In this document: one piece after another, positions 1 to 7,171 of the stretch
Position numbering within the stretch: the first letter of the stretch is position 1
How the letters are laid out: each line of letters begins with the position of its first letter
From: JBGUXS01 sp045118155
GTDB lineage: Bacteria; Pseudomonadota; Alphaproteobacteria; CAAHEQ01; UBA3637
Direction of reading: 5' to 3'
Length of the DNA: 64,000 nt
Assembly: GCA_045118155.1 (NCBI GenBank)
Contig: JBGUXS010000014.1
Coordinates: 24,900 to 88,899 of the forward strand
Translations under genes and position numbers: made by a program
The notes under the pieces: model-generated
Told to the model about the DNA's origin: nothing
Database searches by the model: none
The model's input: only the letters and a program-made list of their open reading frames with translations

Positions 1-130
1 CACTCCCTTTGATTAAATAAGAGTTATAGCTGGTCCCTTCAGATAAAGGCATAATTTGATCAAACAAAGATCGGTGAATATCTTTTACCCCAACGGTGTA
101 TACATTTTGAATGATTTCTTTTATATCCAT
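1..130 (-). CDS. FprA-type flavodiiron protein, N-terminal fragment
   Basis: Only the first 43 codons are present; the gene runs off the left edge. The start is the ATG at 130-128, behind an AAAGGA ribosome-binding site. The peptide contains VYTVGVKDIH, then a Ser-Leu-Phe segment and GTSYNSYLI. This layout matches the start of the metallo-beta-lactamase domain of A-type flavoproteins (FprA, ROO, flavorubredoxin). Members of that family reduce O2 to water or NO to N2O at a di-iron site, with a C-terminal flavodoxin domain that lies outside this window. It follows hdaA on the same strand after 56 bp. A role in oxygen scavenging is inferred and agrees with the rubrerythrin at 32.5 kb. The metal-ligand motifs cannot be seen here. 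Confidence 0.7.
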   Translation of the reverse strand, partial: MDIKEIIQNVYTVGVKDIHRSLFDQIMPLSEGTSYNSYLIKGS

Positions 131-186
131 TTTATGTTATCCTTTTGTTTATCAGTTAAGTTTAAAAATAAAAAACACAACCCCTT

Positions 187-825
187 TTATATATGTTTAT
201 CTAAGACCTCTTTAATGACGGGAATGGTAATAGGCCTGTGATAAGATAAAGAAAGAAAATCTGCTTGTTCTATTAAATTTTTAGCCGCCTGAAAAGTTCG
301 TGGCATGTGCGTCACGGCAAATTCTAAAACTTTTGGATCAATATGAATATTTTTTTCAGAAAACGCTTTATAAAGAAGTCCGAATAATAATGTGTCATCT
401 GGGGGTAAAATGGGGACTTTTGGAAGGGCATTTAACCTAGAGTTTAAATCTGGTAATTTGAAGATAGGAATAGATTCTGCCGTCCATAAAAAGGGGATAT
501 GTTGTTCCCGTAAAGTGTTATACCAATGAAAAAGAAGGGGTTCATTAGTAACTTTATCAATATCTTCTATAACAAGGCGTTTAGGTAGTTCTTTTGGGAT
601 TTCAGGAAGTGTTTCCCCAGAAAGAATTGTGTCTGAAAAAATATGGGCTAAATGTGTTTTGCCACATCCTTTTTCCCCGTAAACTAAAAGCCCCGGAGAT
701 TGCCACGAGGATACCCCATCTAGCCATTTGATAGCTTCTTCATTACAAGGAGCTATTAAAAAATCCTCTCGTTCAAAAGCTGGACGATAGTCTAATGAAA
801 AAACAAGTTGTGTGGTATCAGTCAT
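187..825 (-). CDS. hdaA: HdaA-like DnaA-homologous regulatory ATPase
   Basis: A 212-residue AAA+ protein resembling the ATPase core of DnaA, without DnaA's C-terminal DNA-binding domain. It has a Walker A motif GEKGCGKT at residues 50-57, a Walker B LVIEDID at 84-90 and a SRLNAL segment near 129-134 that fits the Box VII/arginine-finger region. Hda proteins bind the sliding clamp and stimulate ATP hydrolysis by DnaA after initiation. The start chosen is ATG 825, eight bases inside the end of the permease gene, because it places the LVFSLDYRP clamp-binding-like segment near the N-terminus as in other Hda proteins. An earlier in-frame start at 891 lies deep in the upstream gene. It is the last gene of the DUF2066-permease-hdaA operon. 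Confidence 0.85.
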   Translation of the reverse strand: MTDTTQLVFSLDYRPAFEREDFLIAPCNEEAIKWLDGVSSWQSPGLLVYGEKGCGKTHLAHIFSDTILSGETLPEIPKELPKRLVIEDIDKVTNEPLLFHWYNTLREQHIPFLWTAESIPIFKLPDLNSRLNALPKVPILPPDDTLLFGLLYKAFSEKNIHIDPKVLEFAVTHMPRTFQAAKNLIEQADFLSLSYHRPITIPVIKEVLDKHI

Positions 826-1870
826 CCTTTGTATAAACCGAACTCTTTTGATAAGCAAGAAAAGCACGATGTAAAACAACTTTGATGACACAAGCTGTTG
901 GCACCGCTAATAGAACCCCTAAAAAGCCGGCTAATGCCCCCCCGGCTAGTAATGCAAACATGACCCAAACAGGGTGAAGCCCTGTGTTTTTCCCTAAAAA
1001 GCGAGGGGTAATACAACAGGCATCAATAATTTGACAGACGATGAAAACGGTTGCTACGGAAATCCACGTGACCCAGCCCGCCCCTTGTAGGCACAACAAA
1101 ATAATACTTAAGAAGACCCCAAATAAGAATCCAACATAGGGGATAAACGAAAATAGACCAATTAATAAACCAACTAATACCCCAAGATCTAGACCCGTAA
1201 AGGCCAAAGCCGTTGCATATAATAATCCCAAAACCAAACATACGGTGACTTGCCCTCGTACGAAACCAGCTAAGGTTTGATTTAATTCTTGAAATAAAGA
1301 TGTCGCTTGTTTTTTATAGCGTCTAGGAATCAAATTCTGCAGCATGTCAACTAGTTTATCCCAATCTATAAGTAAATAAAATACCACAATGGGAACAATA
1401 AAGAGCAGGGACATAACCGTAAAGAACGCAAATGAACCAGATACAAGACGCAACACCATCCCCGCAATATTGTCCATCAAAGAACTAACGTTATAAGAAA
1501 GTTTGTAAAGTTGTTGTTGAAATTGTTCTGGTGGCAACGTTTCTTTTAAAAATTGTAATCCCCCTTCAACTTTACCCCAAACTTGCCGAATATATAAAGG
1601 AATCTTTATAGAAAACTTTGTGAGTTGTGTCTGTAAAATAGGAATAAGCAAAACAAAAAAAGCAATAATCCCCAAGAAAAAACCCCCAACGGAAACAGCC
1701 GTGGCCCCGGAACGCCCTAAGTGTTTTTGAAAACGTGTGGTAATTGGGTTTAAAAAATAAGCTAAAATCAAAGCCAATACAAAAGGTAGCAAGATGGTAT
1801 GTACCGCCCCAAAGAATAGGCATAACCCTAGAAAAACAAGCCCTAAAATTAAGGCGTTTTTATATTTCAT
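818..1870 (-). CDS. AI-2E family (PerM/YdiK-like) membrane transporter
   Basis: A 350-residue polytopic membrane protein. About seven or eight hydrophobic segments are visible: two near the N-terminus (residues 5-40), one at 60-80, one near 140-170 and four after residue 200. Between them is the long soluble stretch at about 80-140 that is typical of the family. The motifs VGLLIGLFSFIPYVGFLFGV and the PRFLGKNTGLHPVWVMF segment are family hallmarks. The substrate is unknown; relatives export AI-2, act as Na+/H+ antiporters or have no assigned role. The start codon overlaps the end of the DUF2066 gene by 4 bp (ATGA) and the stop overlaps hdaA by 8 bp, so the three genes are translationally coupled. 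Confidence 0.88.
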   Translation of the reverse strand: MKYKNALILGLVFLGLCLFFGAVHTILLPFVLALILAYFLNPITTRFQKHLGRSGATAVSVGGFFLGIIAFFVLLIPILQTQLTKFSIKIPLYIRQVWGKVEGGLQFLKETLPPEQFQQQLYKLSYNVSSLMDNIAGMVLRLVSGSFAFFTVMSLLFIVPIVVFYLLIDWDKLVDMLQNLIPRRYKKQATSLFQELNQTLAGFVRGQVTVCLVLGLLYATALAFTGLDLGVLVGLLIGLFSFIPYVGFLFGVFLSIILLCLQGAGWVTWISVATVFIVCQIIDACCITPRFLGKNTGLHPVWVMFALLAGGALAGFLGVLLAVPTACVIKVVLHRAFLAYQKSSVYTKDD

Positions 1871-2991
1871 TCTTCACCTTCTTTCTTCCCAATAGGGTAT
1901 AATAGATTTGTGGGAGTTGTTTGAGATTTTATATCTTCTAATCTTTGTTCATCCACATCTAAAATCCAATCCCCATTTTCTTCTTGACGTAAATAAAGGC
2001 CCTTGCTTCTTAAAGCATCAGATAGAGCTTGATAAGAAAGTTGAAAATTCAACTTAACGGTGGCTTCTTCTTTTTTTAAACCTTGAATCTGAACTTTATC
2101 CAATTGTGTTGTTTTTTCCAACACCTCTCTTGTTTTGGCCCACGCTTGTAAAGAGGAAATCGGTATCCGGACAATAAGTTCTTTGCTTTCCCCTTGTTGT
2201 AAAGTTTTTGCATCGCGCCATGCGGTATCTAATTTCCTGAAAACCTGTACTAAGAGAGTGTCCCATACCTTCGGTGAATTGTTTCCTTTTACAAGGACAG
2301 AAACACCAGAAATCCCTGTGTCTTTTGGATAAACACGTGTCTTGGCTGCATAATAATCACCATCTTGTTTTACCTGCAAAACAAGAACTTGTTCGGCATT
2401 ATATTTGCTTAAAAAATAGGTAAATAGATCAAGATTACCGCTAAATAAAGTTTCTTTATTAACGCGGGCGATGTCTTCAGCATCCCCAAAAGGCAAAACC
2501 ACAGGGTATAACGTTGTGTAAGAATCCCGTTGCAAAGCTTGGAATAAGGGACTGTTTTCTTCTAACATCAAAACATTATCCCCTGATGTTAAAACAGGCA
2601 ATACAACTGTTTTGGGGGGGAGTTTTGTTAGGGCAGTAACGCTGTATTTTTTAAGCCATTCTCGTGTTTTATCGGGAAAGAATTGGACACTTAGTGTTGC
2701 TATATAACGTGTCCCAGTTGTGCGTTCATCTTTTACAGAAACATTTTGCACAAGGGTAAGCAGTTCAGCTTCGGTAAGATCAGGCAGTTCCTGAATTCGG
2801 CTGTTTTCAACATTTAATGTGTGTAATAAATTTTTAAAAGCGGCTTGTTGCCCTTGAATTAATGCCTTTTCTCTGGCACGAACTGCGGAAGATGCTTCGG
2901 CTTGCACGGGAATATCGGATACAAAAAATGCATCCCGTGCCAAAGCCCCCCCAAAAAATAAACAAATTCCTAATAATAAAATCTTTTTCAT
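1867..2991 (-). CDS. DUF2066 domain secreted protein
   Basis: A 374-residue protein with a clear signal peptide, MKKILLLGICLFFGGALA, cleaved before RDAFFVSDI. The following region (FFVSDIPVQAEASSAVRARE, then repeated short beta-strand-rich units) matches the DUF2066 family of periplasmic proteins, which often sit beside a PerM-type permease and a DnaA-like ATPase gene in alphaproteobacteria. No catalytic motif is evident and the function is unknown. It is the first gene of the operon and is read from a strong promoter about 25 bp upstream. The ribosome-binding site AAAGGGGAAAG precedes the ATG. The C-terminal 10 residues are Lys/Glu-rich. Confidence 0.75.
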   Translation of the reverse strand: MKKILLLGICLFFGGALARDAFFVSDIPVQAEASSAVRAREKALIQGQQAAFKNLLHTLNVENSRIQELPDLTEAELLTLVQNVSVKDERTTGTRYIATLSVQFFPDKTREWLKKYSVTALTKLPPKTVVLPVLTSGDNVLMLEENSPLFQALQRDSYTTLYPVVLPFGDAEDIARVNKETLFSGNLDLFTYFLSKYNAEQVLVLQVKQDGDYYAAKTRVYPKDTGISGVSVLVKGNNSPKVWDTLLVQVFRKLDTAWRDAKTLQQGESKELIVRIPISSLQAWAKTREVLEKTTQLDKVQIQGLKKEEATVKLNFQLSYQALSDALRSKGLYLRQEENGDWILDVDEQRLEDIKSQTTPTNLLYPIGKKEGEE

Positions 2992-3013
2992 TTCTTTCCC
3001 CTTTTACGGAATG

Positions 3014-3042
3014 ATATTAGCTTAAAAAAGATAGAAAGACAA
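3014..3042 (-). promoter_or_regulatory. Sigma70-type promoter for the DUF2066-permease-hdaA operon
   Basis: On the minus strand, TTGTCT (3042-3037) and TAATAT (3019-3014) are separated by exactly 17 bp. It lies just upstream of the DUF2066 start. Confidence 0.7.
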
Positions 3043-3094
3043 GAAAAAAAGGGAATTTAAAAAAACTTTGAGGAATTTATGTTAGATAAAAAAC

Positions 3095-3123
3095 TTGCAA
3101 GGATGACCGTTTTTTTGTATACT
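3095..3123 (+). promoter_or_regulatory. Sigma70-type promoter for dtd-murA
   Basis: TTGCAA (3095-3100), a 17-bp spacer and TATACT (3118-3123), placed 20 bp before the dtd start codon. Confidence 0.75.
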
Positions 3124-3143
3124 TTTAAACAGAAGGAAGAATT

Positions 3144-3722
3144 ATGAAATTACTTATTCAACGTGTGAAACAAGCCACCGTTACTTCCCAAGAGAAAGAA
3201 TTGGGGCGTATTGGTGTGGGGTTGTGCGTTTTTGTTTGTGCCGAAGAATCTGATACCGAAAGTATCCTTCAAAAAATGGCTAAAAAATTGGTGGCCCTGA
3301 GAATTTTTGAAGATGAGGCAGGGAAAATGAATCGTTGTGTTGCCGATATTGGGGGCGCTGTGTTGTTGGTTCCTCAATTTACGTTAGCCGCGGATTGCAT
3401 GCAAGGGAATCGGCCTTCATTTATAGGAATGGGGGATAAAAATGTGACGAAGGTTCTGTTCCAACAATTTGTTGATAAAGTTAAAGAACAAGGGATTCCC
3501 GTTCAAACAGGTGTGTTCCAAGCAGATATGGAGGTGGCTTTAATTAATCAAGGCCCCGCCACTTTTTGGATAACTTCTGATAAAAAGGAAACATCGTTAG
3601 AACGGCAAGTTAGTGAAAATAGGCCGGATTTAACCGGAAAACAAAAACAACGTTTTATTCAACAGGCGGAGGCATTGCGCCAAAATTTGGCTTTACGGCA
3701 AGCCCAAAAGAAAGGAGTATAA
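3144..3722 (+). CDS. dtd: D-aminoacyl-tRNA deacylase with C-terminal extension
   Basis: DTD removes D-amino acids, and glycine mischarged on tRNA-Ala, from tRNAs. The catalytic segment PQFTLAAD is at residues 77-84 and the Gly-Pro motif region NQGPATF at 135-141. The usual first motif is SQFTL, so Ser77 is replaced by Pro here while the catalytic Thr80 is kept. The family is normally about 145 residues long; this protein has 192, the extra 45 being a charged, Gln/Lys/Arg-rich tail. The ribosome-binding site AGAAGGA precedes the ATG. It sits 1 bp from murA and is presumably co-transcribed with it. The family assignment is secure; whether Pro77 affects activity is unknown. Confidence 0.9.
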   Translation: MKLLIQRVKQATVTSQEKELGRIGVGLCVFVCAEESDTESILQKMAKKLVALRIFEDEAGKMNRCVADIGGAVLLVPQFTLAADCMQGNRPSFIGMGDKNVTKVLFQQFVDKVKEQGIPVQTGVFQADMEVALINQGPATFWITSDKKETSLERQVSENRPDLTGKQKQRFIQQAEALRQNLALRQAQKKGV

Positions 3723-3723
3723 T

Positions 3724-5013
3724 ATGCAAATTTTAAAGATTTTCGGGGGTGCCCGGTTAGAAGGAACGATTGATATTTCAGGGGCTAAAAATGCCGTGTT
3801 GCCAATTATGTGTGCATCACTCCTGACAGAAGAACCCGTTGTGTTAACGAATGTCCCCTTTTGTTCGGATGTCTATACGTTGGCAAATTTATTAAAGGAT
3901 TTAGGGGCCCTTGTTCAATTAGATGAAGAAAAAAAGATGATTGTGTTAGAGGCCAAAAACATTACAAAAACGACGGCCTCGTATGATTTTGTTTCTAAAA
4001 TGCGGGCTAGCTTTTGGGTATTAGGGCCTTTGATGGGACGGTTTGCAAAGGCCTGTGTTGCGTTTCCTGGGGGATGCGCGATTGGGGCTAGACCTGTTGA
4101 TTTTTATCAGATGGCCTTAAAAGAAATGGGGGCAGAAATTACTGTGGAAAATGGGTATGTGAAGGCAGAAGGAAAATTAAAAGGGGCTTCTATTACTTTC
4201 CCTAAAAAATCTGTGGGGGCAACACATAATACAATTATGGCGGCGGTTTTAACCCCAGGGACCACAACAATTCATAATCCCGCTTTGGAACCGGAAGTTG
4301 GGGATTTAATTCACGTTTTACAAAAAATGGGGGCGGATATTCAAGGGGAAGGAACCCCAACCTTAACGATAAAAGGGGTATCCAAACTTCATGGAACAAC
4401 TCATGCGATTATTCCAGATAGAATTGAAACGGCTTCTTATATTTTAGCTGTGGCCTTGACCAAAGGCAGGGCGTTATTGCGTGGTGGCGAATTAAAATAT
4501 ACGGATGCATTTAACCAAATGATGGAAGTTTGTCATGTCAAACTAACGCAAAAAGAAGATGGTATTTTGGTAGATGCTAAAGATTTTACACCTGTTGCAA
4601 TGCCAGTCAGTACCTGTGAATATCCAGGATTCCCAACGGATATGCAATCCATTATGTGTACGCTATTATGTATTGCCCCTGGATCTTCGTTGGTGACGGA
4701 AAATATTTTTGAAAATCGTTTTATGCATGTTAGTGAATTGCAACGGATGGGGGCGAATATTACGCAATTAGATGCACGTTCTATTTTAATTAATGGGGTT
4801 GAAGAATTAACAGGGGCGCAGGTTCAAGCTTCTGATTTGCGTAACGGTTTCGCTTTGGTTTTAGCGGGTTTAATTGCGAAAGGGGAAACAGTTGTTTCGC
4901 ACATCAATTTTATTGATCGTGGTTATACAAATATAGAGGGGAAATTAAGCGCCTTAGGGGCCCATATTACACGGTTGGATGTTTTCCAAAGTGGGGAAGT
5001 GAACCAAGAATAA
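3724..5013 (+). CDS. murA: UDP-N-acetylglucosamine 1-carboxyvinyltransferase
   Basis: MurA transfers enolpyruvate from PEP to UDP-GlcNAc, the first committed step of peptidoglycan synthesis, in the cytoplasm. The 429-residue length is standard. The N-terminal SGAKNAVLPIM loop and the active-site loop FPGGCAIGARP are both present. The latter carries Cys118, the residue alkylated by fosfomycin (Cys115 in E. coli), so the native Cys form is retained. A C-terminal GYTNIEGKLSALGA segment completes the fold. It is co-transcribed with dtd and followed by a bidirectional terminator. This gene shows the organism makes a peptidoglycan wall. Confidence 0.97.
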   Translation: MQILKIFGGARLEGTIDISGAKNAVLPIMCASLLTEEPVVLTNVPFCSDVYTLANLLKDLGALVQLDEEKKMIVLEAKNITKTTASYDFVSKMRASFWVLGPLMGRFAKACVAFPGGCAIGARPVDFYQMALKEMGAEITVENGYVKAEGKLKGASITFPKKSVGATHNTIMAAVLTPGTTTIHNPALEPEVGDLIHVLQKMGADIQGEGTPTLTIKGVSKLHGTTHAIIPDRIETASYILAVALTKGRALLRGGELKYTDAFNQMMEVCHVKLTQKEDGILVDAKDFTPVAMPVSTCEYPGFPTDMQSIMCTLLCIAPGSSLVTENIFENRFMHVSELQRMGANITQLDARSILINGVEELTGAQVQASDLRNGFALVLAGLIAKGETVVSHINFIDRGYTNIEGKLSALGAHITRLDVFQSGEVNQE

Positions 5014-5030
5014 TTTGACATTAAAGGAAT

Positions 5031-5060
5031 AAAAAAAGGGACCAAATGGCCCCTTTTTTT
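5031..5060. terminator. Bidirectional intrinsic terminator between murA and the DUF2934 gene
   Basis: The stem GGGaCC/GGcCCC with loop AAAT is flanked by A7 on the left and T7 on the right, so it can terminate transcripts of both convergent genes. Confidence 0.8.
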
Positions 5061-5074
5061 CTGGTTCTTTTAAA

Positions 5075-5425
5075 TTACTTTTTCACCCCATAAAATGGTA
5101 CGGTTGCAGCGGCAGGTGCTTTTGCCTTTTTGGCCGCAGGTTTTGTCCCTGTTTTGGCGGTTTTTACCTCTGCTTTAGCGGTTTTTGTAGCCGTTTTAGC
5201 TGGGGCTTTTGCTGCCGATTTAGTCGGGGCTTTCGCCGCCGATTTTGGGGTCGTTTTTGCTGCTGTTTTAGTGCAAGCTTTTTTAGCACACGCTTTTTTA
5301 GCGGGGCCTAATAACTCCTCACACGCTTTTAACCAGCAATAGACATCCGCATTTTCTGGGCGACCAGATTCTTCCCAGATATAGTACGCGCGTACACGGA
5401 TGTTCTCATCGCTTACGTTTCCCAT
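5075..5425 (-). CDS. DUF2934 protein with histone H1-like Lys/Ala tail
   Basis: 116 residues in two parts. Residues 7-40 match DUF2934, with the pattern IRVRAYYIWEESGRP followed by a YCWLKACEELL helix. Residues 41-108 are a low-complexity basic tail built from Ala, Lys, Thr and Pro in repeats such as KSAAKAP and KTAT, like the C-terminal tail of histone H1 or bacterial H1-like proteins. It ends in PFYGVKK. Cys residues occur in ACAKKACTK. DUF2934 has no assigned biochemical role. The tail suggests nucleic-acid or polyanion binding (inference). A GGAG ribosome-binding site precedes the ATG. A strong promoter with repeated elements lies upstream. Confidence 0.75.
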   Translation of the reverse strand: MGNVSDENIRVRAYYIWEESGRPENADVYCWLKACEELLGPAKKACAKKACTKTAAKTTPKSAAKAPTKSAAKAPAKTATKTAKAEVKTAKTGTKPAAKKAKAPAAATVPFYGVKK

Positions 5426-5442
5426 AGTTAGTCTCCTTCTAT

Positions 5443-5497
5443 ATAGAATATTGCAACACCTAAAATATAGAATAGTTTTTTTTTAAGTGCAACACCT
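5443..5497. repeat. Paired direct repeats overlapping the DUF2934 promoter
   Basis: TGCAACACCT occurs at 5452-5461 and again at 5488-5497. TATAGAATA occurs at 5443-5451 and 5466-5474. One copy of the first repeat covers the -35 box and the second TATAGAATA overlaps the -10 box, which suggests binding sites for a regulator (inference). Confidence 0.55.
5464..5492 (-). promoter_or_regulatory. Promoter of the DUF2934 gene
   Basis: On the minus strand, TTGCAC (5492-5487), a 17-bp spacer and TATATT (5469-5464). Confidence 0.65.
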
Positions 5498-5587
5498 TTT
5501 TTTATAAAAAGTAAAATTTATTTTTGGGATTACTTTAATGAAAAATGGATTGTTTTCGTTATCATTTTTTAGAAGAGATAAAGTATC

Positions 5588-5616
5588 TTGACAAAGTTGA
5601 GAAAATAGGATATAAC
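5588..5616 (+). promoter_or_regulatory. Consensus promoter of the leucine leader and isopropylmalate-synthase-like gene
   Basis: A perfect TTGACA (5588-5593), a 17-bp spacer and TATAAC (5611-5616). Transcription should begin near 5623, about 15 nt before the leader ORF. Confidence 0.85.
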
Positions 5617-5637
5617 GGGGGTATTAAAGGAATCAAG

Positions 5638-5694
5638 ATGACACATTTTATGGCAACGCTACAACTACTACTACGAGGGAACCTAAAGTCCTGA
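5638..5694 (+). CDS. Leucine leader peptide (attenuator ORF)
   Basis: An 18-codon ORF, MTHFMATLQLLLRGNLKS, with an AAAGGA ribosome-binding site 8 nt upstream. Five of 18 codons are Leu and all five are CTA, a codon seldom used in the surrounding genes, with three in a row at 5665-5673. It ends 33 nt before an intrinsic terminator that lies directly upstream of the isopropylmalate-synthase-like gene. This is the arrangement of a translation-sensing amino-acid attenuator: when charged tRNA-Leu(UAG) is scarce, ribosomes stall on the CTA codons and downstream folding changes. The ORF and terminator are seen directly; the mechanism is inferred from known leu and ilv leaders. Confidence 0.85.
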   Translation: MTHFMATLQLLLRGNLKS

Positions 5695-5727
5695 CGGGGT
5701 AGTTTATACTTGCATTTTTTTAAAGTA

Positions 5728-5755
5728 AATCACCCACGCCAGGGTGATTTTTTTT
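5728..5755 (+). terminator. Attenuator terminator upstream of the isopropylmalate-synthase-like gene
   Basis: Stem AATCACCC (5728-5735) and GGGTGATT (5742-5749), loop ACGCCA, then a T-run to 5755. A competing pairing is available between GTAGTT (5699-5704) and AACTAC (5663-5668) in the leucine-codon run. CGGGGT (5695-5700) can pair with ACCCACG (5732-5738), with one bulged A, as a possible antiterminator. Confidence 0.8.
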
Positions 5756-5782
5756 ATGTTTTTTAAAAAAGGAATTTAATCA

Positions 5783-7171
5783 ATGACAAACGTACGCACT
5801 ATTATTTTTCATGACATTACAGCCAGAGAAGCTGGACAATCCCCGGGGGATCCGAATCAATCGGAAGTTACGGTTTGTGATAAAGTTAGATATATTTTGA
5901 AAGAGGCTATCCCCTTGGGGGTGGATGCGGTAGAGGGCTTTTATCCTTCTTCTAATGATCGGGAATTTGAAGGGGCCCAGGAAGTTGCCCGTTATGCCAA
6001 AGAACATAATATTGATACAGCCATTGTGGTTTTGTGCCGTGCATTAGAAAGTGATATTCAAACAGGTTGGAATGCGGTGAAAGATGCTCCACACCCTAGA
6101 ATTCATAGTTATATTACTTTATCAAAACGGGGTTTGAATGAATTGGTACACAAGACATTTGCGGAAGCTGTAGAAACGGGTTGCCATGCTATTCAAAAAG
6201 CAAAAAGTATTTCAGACGGGCGGGCTGAGGTACAATTTTCTATTGAACATTTTGGGGATTGTATTGATCAAGGGGCGGATAAAATAGCAGAGGCAATCGT
6301 TCGGTTTATAGATGCTGGGGCGGATATTATTAATATGCCCAATACCGTGGAAAGGACAACACCCAATAAATTTGCGGGGTTTGTTAAAGAGGTTGTGTCA
6401 CGGGTTAAAGAAAAAAGACCGAACAGTCAAACAAAATTTGTGGTCCATTGTCATAATGATTTAGGTATGGCGACAGCAACAGCTATGGCCTGTTTAGAAA
6501 CGGGGATGATTGATGGTGTAGAGGCGGCGACGGCTCCTTTTTTGGGAGAAAGAGCGGGAAATACCGCGATGCCAGAAGTGGCAGTTGCTGTGGATAATAA
6601 TCCGGATATAGGATGCACCCATCATTTAAACCGCCCTATGATTTTTGAAATCGCACAAAAAGCAGGAAAAATTTTTCATCGGGGTGTCCCATCTTATACC
6701 CCTATTGTGGGATTTGATATTGGGGTAACTTGTTCTGGAACACATGGACGTAGTGCCGAAAATAACAATGGAGAATTAGGAATTTATGTTCCGTATGATG
6801 GAACAAAATATGGGGCCACACCGGCACGGGTGATTTTTTCAAGCCAATCTGGATGCGATATTTTATCCATCATCTTGAATGATTTAGGGTACGAAGAACC
6901 CCCTGAACGGGCAAAGAAAGTCTTGTTTTTTGCAAAAGAGTTGGCCTATAAGGCAGAAAATGAAAAAGATAAGATGGCAAAATTAAAAATCTTGGGGCAG
7001 GTCATGAGTACTTTCGGGGATGAAATGACCGAAGAGGCCGTGAGACAACGTTATAAAAAGATGTTTCAAAAAGAACAACAAATTGTCCAAAAATTTAGTA
7101 TTATAGGGGCTTTATTTTCTGCAGCGAGAAAAGGTATTTTCCCTGTTTTACGTCGGGGGGTGGAACGTTAA
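5783..7171 (+). CDS. 2-isopropylmalate synthase-like DRE-TIM metallolyase
   Basis: A 462-residue Claisen-condensing enzyme of the LeuA/homocitrate/citramalate synthase family, which joins acetyl-CoA to an alpha-keto acid. The TIM barrel has HDITAREAGQSPG at residues 10-22 (metal ligand Asp11, catalytic Arg15, with Glu where DRE-TIM enzymes usually have Asp), VHCHNDLG (His222, His224) and GERAGN (Asn260). After the barrel, the usual LGKHSGR segment is replaced by IFSSQSGCDIL. The C-terminus is a short helical region, not the LeuA allosteric dimer domain, so leucine feedback through that domain is not expected. The leucine-codon leader upstream argues for a leucine-pathway role, but no leuBCD is nearby and substrate choice cannot be read from sequence alone. 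The stop overlaps the convergent ankyrin gene by 4 bp. Confidence 0.8.
   Translation: MTNVRTIIFHDITAREAGQSPGDPNQSEVTVCDKVRYILKEAIPLGVDAVEGFYPSSNDREFEGAQEVARYAKEHNIDTAIVVLCRALESDIQTGWNAVKDAPHPRIHSYITLSKRGLNELVHKTFAEAVETGCHAIQKAKSISDGRAEVQFSIEHFGDCIDQGADKIAEAIVRFIDAGADIINMPNTVERTTPNKFAGFVKEVVSRVKEKRPNSQTKFVVHCHNDLGMATATAMACLETGMIDGVEAATAPFLGERAGNTAMPEVAVAVDNNPDIGCTHHLNRPMIFEIAQKAGKIFHRGVPSYTPIVGFDIGVTCSGTHGRSAENNNGELGIYVPYDGTKYGATPARVIFSSQSGCDILSIILNDLGYEEPPERAKKVLFFAKELAYKAENEKDKMAKLKILGQVMSTFGDEMTEEAVRQRYKKMFQKEQQIVQKFSIIGALFSAARKGIFPVLRRGVER

Noticed and set aside
5130..5342. Plus-strand Ala/Val-rich ORF opposite the DUF2934 gene
   Set aside because: It is the mirror of the Lys/Ala repeat tail on the other strand, has no ribosome-binding site and no independent support.
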